Position numbers and translations under genes: made by a program | Part shown: piece after piece, positions 35,916-46,882 of the stretch | How positions within the stretch are numbered: position 1 is the first letter of the stretch | How the letters are laid out: the number at the start of each line of letters is the position of its first letter | Notes under the pieces: model-generated | What the model saw: the letters and a program-made list of their open reading frames with translations, nothing else | Told to the model about the DNA's origin: nothing | Databases searched by the model: none | DNA from: Dermatemys mawii | Taxonomy: Eukaryota; Chordata; Testudines; Dermatemydidae | Reading direction: 5' to 3' | NCBI GenBank assembly: GCA_007922305.1 | Contig: ML677364.1 | Span: 18,622,260-18,686,259 of the forward strand | Length of the DNA stretch: 64,000 nucleotides

Positions 35916-38846
35916 CGTTTAAATCTGTTTCATGTTTTTTATATGTTCTCTGTAATGCTTTTACCTTAAGAATAAATGTACTTTCTTAGAAAGAGCTGTG
36001 TGATAACTTCTGGCTACACACTGTTCACAGCCTTCAGAGATGTGTTGGCACTTTGGCAAACTGGCTTACTGAGAACATCACTGTGTAAGGCATGGAGCTG
36101 TGCAGCCTTAAAAGCCTCAGGTCAGAAGGGAATGGAACAAAGGGACTTGCTCAAAGGCAGGTGATGGCTGGAGACGTGAGATCAGACTGGGAGCTCCTGG
36201 AATAGAGTTCAAACTGACTGTGATTGGGGTAGATAAGAACTCAAATTGTATTGTATTCTAAATTCTTTCAGTGTATTAACATGCTAGAAGACAGAAAATG
36301 AGAGCTGTAAATTACAGAGATCACTGGAAAGAAATATCCAGTTACAAACATACTGTATTTCTAAGGTCTCATGGTGAGCTTGACATTATTAAAGAGAGGA
36401 GGGAAACACAAAATAAGAAGGTATCCAGAACTTACCCTACAAGATAAATACAACCTATACTCTCACAGGTTCCCAGGTCAGTCCCTCGTATTTGTTAGGA
36501 AGATAGAAAATGCATACCGGACCAAGCCAGTGGTACAGTGTGGTCAGTATCTCTGGTTGTGGCCAGTATCAGATGCTCCAGAGAAAGGTAAGTTACCACA
36601 AATTAGGCAATTTATAGAATATCTTGCCCAGAGCTGAAGTTTTCTTCCTAACCCCCAAGAGCTGGCTGTTGGTTGACAAGCTGAGTCATGATATCTGTGG
36701 CAGCAGGCATGTATCTGAATTCTGTACTCTTTAGCATAACTAGCTACTGTAATAGAAAATAACTTCCAAGCATCTACGTGTCTGCAAATTAGCCAAACAA
36801 TCTGGATTCCATTTTTTGTAAATTGACTTCTTTCCTGGAGAGAGCAGTAAATCAGCTAGCATCTGCAGGCAGTGATCTCTGTATGCAGCCAGGTGTTCAG
36901 AAAAAATAATTTAGAAGGGCTTGGTTTTGATAAATCCCTTTCAGATGGGTAGGTGATGAAGGAAAGGCAGAAAATTCAAATTCTTAAATAAAAAGGGTAA
37001 CTTCCCTGATATCAGCTCAGTTGCACAGGCAATAACCCAGTGGTGAACAATAATGAGAAATTATTCTCCAATTGAAATACACCTTGGATCCCCTTTGTCA
37101 ATGTGTACAAAAGGGAATGATAGAGAAATGCAGAGGGTTTTTTTTCCCCCTCCCACAGAGAAATAAAGTAAAAACAGAGTAAAAAGATGTTCACCACCAA
37201 CAGGGAAACCCTTTCATCTCAGACATTTTATTCTCAGCCATTCAGATCTCTAACATTAATCTGCTGGGATAAGATGATGTCTCCAATAGCTTTTCTTGCA
37301 ACCAAATCTTTGACTGTTGAACAAAGAGAAGACTTGGGAATGGAGGCCATGATTTTCCAAAGCAATTAGTTATTTTAGGTACTAATGTGAGACCCCTCAA
37401 ATGGGATTGGGTTTCAGAATGCTGAACATCTACCATCTGAAAAATCCAGCCCTTTTAAAAGGGTCTCAAATTTGGCACCAAAACTGAGGCAAATAAAAAA
37501 ACCCACTAATCATTTTTGAAATCATGGCTGTAATATCATTTAGAACAAAAGATCCAGATTGGAACTTGAGCCCTAAGTCTACTGGAGAGTGTGCTTTGCT
37601 TCTTGAGCCAAACACGATATTATACTAACTCAAGCCTGTCTCTTTAGCATTCACCCCTTCTTCCTGACCCAGAGGAGCCCCTCCTCAGAGCAGTCCTGTC
37701 TCAGTTTTGATTGCAAAATGTGATTCCATACAGAGTCTAATTCTGATGACAGTTTTGACTGAATATGGAAACTAGCTTGATAAAACATTTGATTCAATGC
37801 AGAATTCCATAGCAACGATACAACAAAATGAATTGTCAGAAAGAAATGAAGTGACTGGAGCCAATGTGCTGTGACCGAGTAAATCACCAGAGGTGGTTCC
37901 AAGGAAGCTTTGATACTGAGAATCATCTTATTGCTCAGCTTTCCCCAAGTATTACATTTCATTAGGTCTTGTTTATTCTCTGCACAATTCCAAATGGAAA
38001 TGGAGGTTTCATTTCACGTGATCTCAGTACAGCATGATATTGGTCTTCAATTAAAAAATAAATAAATGAAGCCAACATTGGGTTTCCTGTGATGGCTTTA
38101 GTTAGAATCTAAGCTAAAATTTAACTCCAATGGCAGAACTAAGCCTATTGCCATTACCTTTAATTGAGTAGGAGTACTCGTACCCTGCTGCAGTACTCAT
38201 ATAAAACAAAGAAAATATCACAGTGGCCATATTCTCAGGTTGAAACCCCTTCTATTCCTTGAGTTCTACAAACTGTCTGTTTCAATGTGCCCCCATCAAG
38301 CCTGAACTGGGATATAGTTCCCACTATGCTCTCCCATGCCAGATAAATCAGCCCATTTCCCAGTTTCCCAGCCTTTCCACAGTAGTACGCTTAGACAGGT
38401 ATTGCAAAACTATCACACTTTATATAGATTTTTTAAAAAAAACCTAAGCTGCATTCTGGCATGGAAGAAATATCTTTGCTGTATTTTTTTTAACCTGTGG
38501 CAGACACTTATAAAGTCGCTCATCACCACAGTATATAAGAACCCAGATAGAAAAAAATCTACCCAATCCAACCTACCTCCCAGGTGTCTCTGACCTCCCA
38601 TTATCCATAGCACATACACCCACCTCACCCTGCATATCAACCAGGATCTGACCTGGGTCACCAGTCTCCCAGAAATTGTACTCGTCCTACAAGCCACTCT
38701 CCCTGTGACACTTTCAGGGAGATGAGCGGAGTTTAAGAACTACAATAAAAGATTACATGTTCGATCTCAAGCTATTTGGGATGGCCATAAAATACTTCAT
38801 GATGAAAAGCTTGGGAGGGACATGGTACAATAAGAAACACTGCTAA

Positions 38847-38877
<31 letters not shown>

Positions 38878-38889
38878 CAGCAGCTTTCC
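35916..38889. other. unannotated stretch
   Basis: No gene or clear element. Simple repeat at 38848-38882 listed separately. Confidence 0.5.
38848..38882. repeat. (GTA)n microsatellite
   Basis: About nine GTA/TAG units followed by three CAG units. Confidence 0.95.
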
Positions 38890-39045
38890 AAAAAAGTCAG
38901 TCTCATTATCCCATTTCACAATGGGAAAACTGAGGCACAGGAAGGGGATGTCTCTCATAAAGCAGAACCAGAAATGGAACCCATGTCATTGGAGTCAGCA
39001 TCTACTGCTCTAGGAATAAGCCACACTGCCTCCTGTGTGAAATGA
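38890..39045 (-). repeat. MIR-like SINE fragment
   Basis: Contains 'cattatcccatttcacaatg' and 'ggaaaactgaggcacaggaa', the reverse complement of the MIR core, then 'gaaccagaaatggaaccca'. Best preserved of the MIR-like copies in the window. Confidence 0.75.
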
Positions 39046-40589
39046 CTTGCTCAAAGGTACATTGAAGCAGCATAGACCAAACAGCTCCAGTTGCTCATCC
39101 AATAGTGTGAAAACTGGATTCCAGTTCTTATCCCAAGCTCCTTTCTGAATATAGCCCAAGACCTAGAGCTGTGTGGGGAAAAAGATTCCCCTGTCATTGA
39201 AACAAGCATATTTCTATTCCAACTCCTATTTTTCTAATTCAAATATCTTGATATTATTTTCAACAGTCAGGCTGAATTGCATATTAGCATATAATGTAGG
39301 CTGCCATTCAGATGCATGTTTTAAAAAAGTATTATTTGCTCAGACTACTTCTATTTATATAACAAAGTAAATTCTTTTAAGTAGCTTTTGATGCTTTTGT
39401 CATCAGAAAAAGAATTTAAATATTTTGCAGGCCCACACACTGTAGGCAGTTAGTTTTTAAAATAAGCTACCCCTTTGGGTATTTGGAGAGAAAGATTTAG
39501 AAGCAGATTAGATGTTTATGTCTGAAAAAGCTATTGAGGAGGGAAGTTAATATTTTTCATTGATTTTTAAAAAATGAACGTTCTGCTCTATCAGTGGCAA
39601 TATTGTAAATGATGGGATTTCCCATGTCTATGCATACTATTATTACTAGTTATATAGTCATATTGTAACATTAAACAGAATATATAACAGTGTGACAGGA
39701 TAGGATTTGAATTATAATACAGCATTCTTATGTGTAGCCTGGAAATTTCAGCAAGGAGAAAAGAAAATATCCCTAGCAAAACAGTATTCTCTTCCAATCT
39801 TACTGTATTAGCAAAGATCATAAAGAATCCTACTCATTAAAATCTGAATAACCTCCACTGGGAGTGCACTTCGAACACATTTCTTTACAGCTGGTTTTGA
39901 GCTAGATCTGCTGGCTAATCAGGGGCTCTAAAAGGACATTATGAAATCCATAATGCAGCCTGCAGACTGTTGCGAAATTAGAGCAATTCCTAAATGTTCT
40001 GCTAAGACCATGTAATGCTACAAGTGCAACTGAGTGGTGTGAAACTTAAAAACATAATTGACAATCTTAAGCATTGGGTGATGCATGATAAGTTCTACTT
40101 TTTCCTTTCTAAAAAGATTAAAATGGAAAGCAATTTCCTTCGTTTCATCTTGCAGTGATGACTCAGACTGGTCTCCTACAGAATGTAATATAGGATTTTC
40201 TAAGTTCTGACTCCTAGAACTGGCTCTTGGCTAGCGGCTCTTAATTTGGCAGTCAGGAATATCACGGCTGTCCTCAGTTTTCTAGCTCTAGACTGTTCAC
40301 CCCATGGATTATTTATGGTCTCACCTCTTCTACAGTGATTCCACGCCAGCCTTTGTGGTCTGTGCAACTTATGGCTACAGGTCCCTAACTATCACTTCCC
40401 AGCTGGGAGGGCAGTGCCACCCAGGCTTTTACTGGTGGTAATTCCCTCGCAACAGGCTCCTGCAGCTAAGCCTGTTTCTCTTCTGAACAATTAATGCAAT
40501 CCTTGGCCACAAAGATGGGCAGCACATTAACAAAACAGACAGCCAGGGCTAGTGGTTTAAGTAAAAAAAAAATCATTTCAGTTATATGG
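39046..40589. other. unannotated AT-rich stretch
   Basis: Nothing recognised. Confidence 0.5.
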
Positions 40590-40655
40590 TCTGTGTCATA
40601 CAGGAGGTCAGATCAAATGATCACAGTGGTCCCTTCTGGCTAAGGAATTTATGAT
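40590..40655 (+). mobile_element. CR1/L3-like 3' terminal fragment
   Basis: 'aggaggtcagatcaaatgat' followed by 'cacagtggtcccttctggct' and an A-rich end. The same terminus closes the long CR1 at 50.5 kb and the fragment at 42.3 kb. No coding part left. Confidence 0.65.
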
Positions 40656-41799
40656 GTACTGAACAGGGAACAAGGGACTCCTTTGTTTCAGTCTCTGACA
40701 TGGCTTTCTCCTTAGGTCTTGGTCTAATCACTTGACCTTTTTGCTTTAGATTCTCCAGGCCCAATTGTCTACTGCCTTTCTCCTTGTAAAATCACTTTAC
40801 ACCTGTGTGAAGAGAGTGTACAGTAGTACCATTTGGAGTTGGTAGGGTTTTACACCATTTTGCACAGTTGTAAATAATTGGAGAAGGTGTAAAACAGCGA
40901 AGCATCAAGACATTTTCCCTGATATTCAGCCAGCTTCTGTCGTGTGATGGACTTCAGAGTAGAAATAAGCCAGTACTGAGTGCTTTTGAAAAATTCCACC
41001 TAAAACCAGTTAGGCTGTATCTGTATATAAATCCTCTGTTGTGCCTAGTACACTTTCTACTTCAAGTGAACTTTAAGAATGTCATTGCAGAGTTGCTACA
41101 TGTTGCACTTTTTTCCCCTTGAGGAACTCAGTGGGATGGATAATCCAGCACCATCATGATTCATTGTGTTATGGTCTTCTCAGAAGGACAGAGTGAAACC
41201 AAATGCAGATAATAACCCACTCCCACAATAGATGCACAGTCGCACTACCACTACCGCAACACTAGAGGCTTTAAATAGACAATAGTAACACTGTGTGGTT
41301 CAAATCTATAGTGGGACACAATACTTCTTTGTTAATTGATGCAGAGTGAGGGTACAATGCCCAAAGCATGACCTTGTAAAGGGAACACTGTAATGATTAC
41401 AGTCTTAGCTCATCAAAGTCTGCATGTTTTTAACATTGAGGTTTCCACAGGGAGTAATTTCATCATTCAAAAGAGAACAGGTACGGAATTACCAGACTTT
41501 GAGGTCATTCATTACTTTTGCTTCATTAAGGACTAAATAATTCAAGTTCTAGAAGCTATTTAAAGAGATAGACAAGAGGACAGATCTTTGTAGCAAAGTT
41601 GCTCACGTTCTTTGTGTTATAGCAGATATCTTCTGCAATGTGAAAAGGCAAAGTTTTCATAACCCAACGTATAAAATGAACAAATGAAATTCTAACAATG
41701 ATACTAAAGGAGGAGAGTAAAATTGTTGATTGTGTTACAGAAAAGGCAGATGTATTCAATACATATTTAGAAAGGTGCAGGATGATTTATTCATGTCTT
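40656..41799. other. unannotated stretch
   Basis: No feature recognised. Confidence 0.5.
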
Positions 41800-42306
41800 A
41801 TAGTGAAAAGGGGAATCCTTTCTATTCCATCCATAACCGAAGGCAGGGGGATGTTAAACGGTAACTCCTAAAGTTACACATTTTTAGATCAGTAGTAAAA
41901 TAATGTGCACCCTAGTGTTACAAGAAATGGCCAAGGAATCTGTGATCCATTAATATTGATTTTTAAAAATTTTTAAAACTCCAGGGAGAATCCAGATGAC
42001 TAAAAATAAAGCTAACGTTGGGCCAGTATGTAGTAAATGCAAATAAGAGGACTTAGAAACTAAGCACACAATTTTAACAGTGAGCGTAATTAACCATTAC
42101 AAAGAAAAACACCACTTACCTTGGGATGTGCTGTATTCTCTATCACTTGAGCTCTTTAAATCAAGATTAGAAATCTCTCCAGAAGATATGCAATAGCTCA
42201 AAGGGATATTAAGGACTCAATGCAGAAGTTACTGGGTGAGGTTATCTGCCCCGTATTATGCAGACGGTCAATAATCACAAGGGTCCCTTCTGGCCTTAAA
42301 ATCTAG
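41800..42306 (+). mobile_element. CR1/L3-like LINE 3' fragment
   Basis: Ends with 'cacaagggtcccttctggcc', the L3/CR1-type terminus. Upstream, 'tgggatgtgctgtattctct' to 'ctctttaaatcaagattaga' translates as WDVLYSLSLELFKSRLEIS, with one base change needed for V, which resembles the C-terminal ORF2 tail of this group. The 5' limit is approximate. Confidence 0.55.
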
Positions 42307-42628
42307 GGAAATATATGTAAATCCATTGGTCTGGAATTCAACTTTGGAGTAATTGTGGTTATCGTAGTGTAGATTTTAGTAGCCATCTTTTAGTTGATGC
42401 ACTTGGTTTACCACTGGTGAATTTCCTATGTAACCCCTCCTGTGCTGGTATTTTGGTCATGTAGGTAGCTTAGCTCCAGACAAGATTCACGTACCCAGAC
42501 CTAAGCTGTATCATCTGTGGTGCTGCTAAACAATGCTCCATGACAAACAGGAGGTATGAAATCCCCCTGTATTGACTCTTTACAGCTAGTCACTCCTTTG
42601 CACATGTGGCAGATCCTGCCCCACTGCA
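42307..42628. other. short unannotated stretch
   Basis: No feature recognised. Confidence 0.4.
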
Positions 42629-42636
42629 ACAAGACT

Positions 42637-42764
42637 AGGGTGACCACTCCCAGACAGCAAATGTGAAAAATCGGGACAGGGGATGGGGGGCAAGAGGAGC
42701 CTGTATAAGACAGACCCAAATCTCAGGACTGTCCCTATAAAATCAGGACATCTGGTCACCCTTA
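42637..42764. mobile_element. 128-bp MITE, hAT-like
   Basis: Starts 'agggtgaccactcccagac' and ends 'acatctggtcacccttA', inverted repeats of about 12 bp. Flanks acaagact (42629-42636) and acaagaca (42765-42772) are an 8-bp duplication with one change. No coding capacity. The 'agggtgaccagatgtcctg' type end is common in turtle DNA (recollection). Confidence 0.75.
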
Positions 42765-42772
42765 ACAAGACA

Positions 42773-43780
42773 CTAAAAGTAGCATATGTGCCCTCAGCTT
42801 AGTATATCTGCACACATACACTAGTTTTCGTTTATAATATAAGCTTATACTTAAAACTAAAAAGGAAATTAAAAACGCTGCTCACAGAATAACTGTCATT
42901 TGAGGTCAAAAGGAGTTACTTGCTGCTGAGCACTGCAAAATCTGTCACAGCGGTTTGAAAATAAAATCTGGATTTACATATGCTATTGTTTCTGTGTAAG
43001 CATTTTATTTTGACACTAAATTGTAATATATTCATTTTAAAATCCCTATAAAATAAAATTGAAATCCTGATATGGTTAAAACCCAGAATTAAATATGAAA
43101 AGAGTAGACTTGGATATAAAGGAGTATCAGGTGTTAAAACCCTTTATTGAAAGTCTACGTGCACTGTTATAATGATTTCTCAAGTATCTAATAAGGATTA
43201 GGTTTTCCTGGAAACAGATTATACTGAAGTTTCTTCCATGGGCTGATGAATGCAAGTCCACTTCAGTAAACTAATTAAAACAGGCCCAGTGTCTATGAAC
43301 AAGTGTCACATATCTGATGCAGCAACTAACTGAAGTGGAAGTCAAAAAGTCTTTTTTGCATCCTTCGCAACATGACTGTAAATCCAAAAGTGTATGGAGC
43401 TGCATAGGAAAGAGTTGGAGCACAGAACAGGGTCTGAATCAATTACTGTAGGCATTGCAGAAACACATTCTTATTTTACATTTCTAGCATAAAAACAGCC
43501 AGTCTGTGCCAGTCTTATTCTGGCATTATATGTGAGAGCCCCCCCCCCTTTTTTTTTTAAAGAGCTCCCTTGAAGCTTAGTTCAGTAGTCTAGTGGGTTG
43601 CTTAATGAAGGATGCTACCTAGCTTCCCCCATTCCTCTGACTGATTGGAGCTGAATACATTTCAAAGGCAGTATTCCTTTGTATTGGAGAGTAGGGAGAG
43701 TTTTAAGCCACTCTGTAGCAAAGCCTTCTGGCTAATGTAGGAGTGACGAAGACAGTTTCTGAAGAGAGAGATCATAGTTA
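42773..43780. other. unannotated stretch
   Basis: A C9-T10 homopolymer junction lies at about 43541-43558. Nothing else recognised. Confidence 0.5.
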
Positions 43781-43781
43781 A

Positions 43782-44031
43782 GGATACGATTTGGTCACAG
43801 AGGTCACAAATTCTGTGACTTTAACAGACCTCTGACTTCTTTGATTCCAGCTGTCAGCCCCCACCCCTCGGGCTTTGGCTTCAGCCTCCTCCCTTACTAT
43901 CCCCTGATTTTGTACATTTCCCACACACACACTCGGGCTTCAGCCCCCCATGACCATACCCTGATTTTATAAACTGACCGTGACTGTTTTTGTGAATTTT
44001 GCTTAATTTTACCATGACAAAATCTTATCCC
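43782..44031. mobile_element. Harbinger-like MITE (250 bp)
   Basis: Inverted ends 'ggatacgatttggtcaca' and 'ccatgacaaaatcttatcc'. The element is flanked by TAA on both sides (43779-43781 and 44032-44034), the TWA duplication expected of PIF/Harbinger. The core holds two 'cgggcttcagcc'-like C-rich pieces. A 3-bp duplication alone is weak evidence, so the superfamily call is tentative. Confidence 0.6.
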
Positions 44032-44034
44032 TAA

Positions 44035-45105
44035 TCGTGGTATAAAGCTGAGAAGATTGGGAGAAAAGCAGGGTAGTATCTGGGATTCTGCGAATGGAAG
44101 TAGTGTTGGGCAAATTGTCCTCTACCAACATGCCTCAGGTTATATTCTGGAGAGACCACCTCTAGTGGTGAAAGGGTATAGGACTCCTTTGTGAAGCGAA
44201 ACTACCAACTTGAGTGCCAAGTAATGCCAGTTTTGATGTGGATTCCTGTCAGTCCACGAGGGACTGGACTGACATCCCAACTTATTTCACATAGACAACT
44301 GGACAATTAGATACTGTAAATACTGACTGATCTGATCTAGCAATCAAGAGGAAATTGGCTTCAAAGCCTTTCAACAATCCCCCTAGCTGTGAAATTATAT
44401 GGTTCATATGGTATTAAAAGTGACTAGGTCCTATTACAGTGGCATGCAGCAAGGAGTTCTCATATTCCACTTTCTAAATCACTAACTCTTCTGGATCTGT
44501 CAAACACATATAAGGCAAGAAACACCATCCTGTAGCCTGAAATCTCTCTAGACAGGGACAGTCTCATGCCAGTCACATTGTTAGTGCTTAAATGCTAAAG
44601 AGCTTTCCAAAGTGGTAATAGCCAAGGTATTTGGGGAAGGGTGGAGAGATGGACAAGGTAGAATTTGCCAACCTTACCCAACCTTTTTTACTCTCCTTAG
44701 GCCCCATGTCAGGCCAACTTGCCCTTCCAGTCATGGAGGCTTAGATACATCACCTGGAGTTTGTCATCAAATACTCAAATAAAATGAGGTGTTTTTCCCC
44801 CCCAACTTGTGGGAAAGGTAATACTGCCTGCAATTCAGCAGCTGAGTTCCCATGAAAAATTTGACTGAAAAACATGAACATGCTTGAAACTTCTATAATA
44901 ATTCTGTTTTGGCAATATTACTGCAAGTTCTTTGGGAAAGCAACCGAAAAACCTGCACAGATCACATAGACATGGAGGATATCAACTGGGCAAGACTACG
45001 CGCAATTAGGTAATTCATGGTAATTATTCACATTATCATTCATCTCTTATATTTTAAGATCCTTATGAGATTAGGTCAGGATTTTTATTTTAGTTGGTTA
45101 AGGAT
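44035..45105. other. unannotated stretch
   Basis: No feature recognised. Confidence 0.5.
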
Positions 45106-45850
45106 GTTGTGTTGAAGCAGTGAAAGCTCACACCAACATGAAAAGGATTAAAGAGCCTATGGGCCCAGATAACCTGTCCCACAATACCTATCGCTAATGC
45201 CAGGCCTGGAGGAGGAAGGAAAAGAGAGAACCTGGCTCAGTTCAGGGCTGATTGGTGAAGATGCATGAGGTAGTACTGCCTCTCTAAATGAGGGGAGAAT
45301 GGCTACAAGCCTGACGGCTGGGACAGCTGCTGGGGGAGAAGCACTACATCCCTGACACAGACAGCCAGCTGAGGAGACTGGGAAGCACCCACCAGTGAGT
45401 GAATGGTGCTAATTTGATTATAAAGACATGATGAACTAGGCCTCTCCAATCTTATGCCCACTCTGCCCAAATGTACTTGAGGCTGTGGCAGGACACCGCA
45501 AAAGGTCCACAAAGGGGTGCTACTCCAGGAGAGCAGCTATGGACTGTTTGCACTATAGGGAACCATAACCTAAACTAAAGGGATCGAGGTAGGAAGTATC
45601 CCAGGGCAGTGGACTTTGACTCTTTGCTGGGAGGACCCTGTGGCATTGCTTCAGGTAAGGCCCTGGCTTCGGCCAGGGTGTAAGAGGAGTTCCCTGGTTC
45701 CCTTACCACACTCCCTTAAGGGTTGAGGTCCAGAAGCAAGTGGAGGCCGGAAGGTACCCAGCCTAAGGTGAGGAACCAGGCACCTCTATCAGGGAAGAAA
45801 AGGGCTGAAAGGCAGGTGTGCTAGCCCCTATGCCACCCTAAACTAAGTTC
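45106..45850 (+). repeat. possible repeat, LTR or LINE 5' region (unresolved)
   Basis: More GC-rich than its surroundings. It has phrases such as 'gaggctgtggcaggacacc' and 'cccagggcagtggactttga' that I associate with high-copy turtle repeats. No target duplication or proven ends. No coding frame. Low confidence. Confidence 0.3.
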
Positions 45851-46220
45851 CTAAATCCATGGGACTAGATTTGCAAGACTGCTGCCTAATCAGCAATTTT
45901 GAAATTCTGACCATTTATTTGGGAGCCTAGGTTTTAGGCATCCATTTCTGAAATAATCTTAGCTTTTGTCATCTTGTAGCCTAAGTACAGTTGTACAAAG
46001 GAAATATACTAAATGAGAGTACCAAACAGAATACTTGCGTTTCCTACTAGTTTTGTCCATGTGTAAGTGACCGTATAAGATGCAGGACAGAGGACCATCA
46101 AGCCCAATATATTCTTAGGAGTACATCAAGAACTCAAAATATATTAATATACACAAAATATATTGCAGTTATTTTTCCTACACTGTAGTATTTCTCATTT
46201 ACTGAGGTAAGTCTATCTCT
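45851..46220. other. unannotated AT-rich stretch
   Basis: Nothing recognised. Confidence 0.45.
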
Positions 46221-46882
46221 TGTGACGGAGTCAGACCAGAAGGATATAGGAGAGTGCTGGAAGGCAGGTATATTAGGCTCAGGATGTGCAGGTCCCTGTT
46301 CCCTGGATAGCCAAACAAAGGCTACTCCAGACCAATCAAGACACCTGGGGCCAATTAAGAACCTTCTAGAAAGGAGTAGAAACAGCTAGTCTAATTGGGA
46401 CACCTGAAGCCAATCAGGGACTGGCTGAATCCAGATAAAAACCTCCCAGTTAGTCAGGTGGGCTGTGGGTGTCAGGAGCTGTGGAAGGAGGTTGTGCTGT
46501 TGGTGAGACTGAGTGGTGGACAACATATCATACAGAAGGAAGGAGGCCCTGAGGTAAGGGTGAAGTGGAGTTTGAAGAAGCAGGGACTGCTATGGGGAAG
46601 TAGCCCAGGGAATTGAATTGTGTTTTGTGGATAAAAGGTCAGCCATCTTAGCTGATACTATTAGGGTCCCTGGGCTGGAGCCCAGAGTAGAGGGCGGGCC
46701 TGGGCTCCCCCACTTTTTCCACCTTCCATACTGGCCTGTGATGAAGGTAACTCACTAGGTGGTGACTCTTGCCAATTATACTGAGAAAGGGAGGTCACTC
46801 AGGGGCCTAGATGAGTTTCTGAGGCCCCTAAATCTGCCAGGAAGCGCAGGACCCACAAGTACAAACTTGGAGCTTTGTCACA
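46221..46882 (+). mobile_element. solo LTR (662 bp) with CTCT duplication
   Basis: Begins TGTGACGGAG and ends TTTGTCACA, so it has the TG...CA rule and a 6-bp inverted terminus TGTGAC/GTCACA. It is flanked by CTCT at 46217-46220 and 46883-46886. The plus orientation is suggested by a CCAAT box (gccaatca, about 46409) and a TATA-like box (agataaaa, 46433-46440) at promoter spacing. No AATAAA is seen, which is a weakness. No internal retroviral sequence. The duplication length fits Gypsy or ERV1-type integrases. Adjoins the 5' end of the long CR1 on the right. Confidence 0.65.

Noticed and set aside
35040..35969. Plus-strand frames of 89-155 codons
   Set aside because: Antisense to a CR1 copy read on the minus strand.
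38848..38882. CRISPR-like short repeats
   Set aside because: Simple trinucleotide repeat without spacers; a vertebrate context makes CRISPR implausible.
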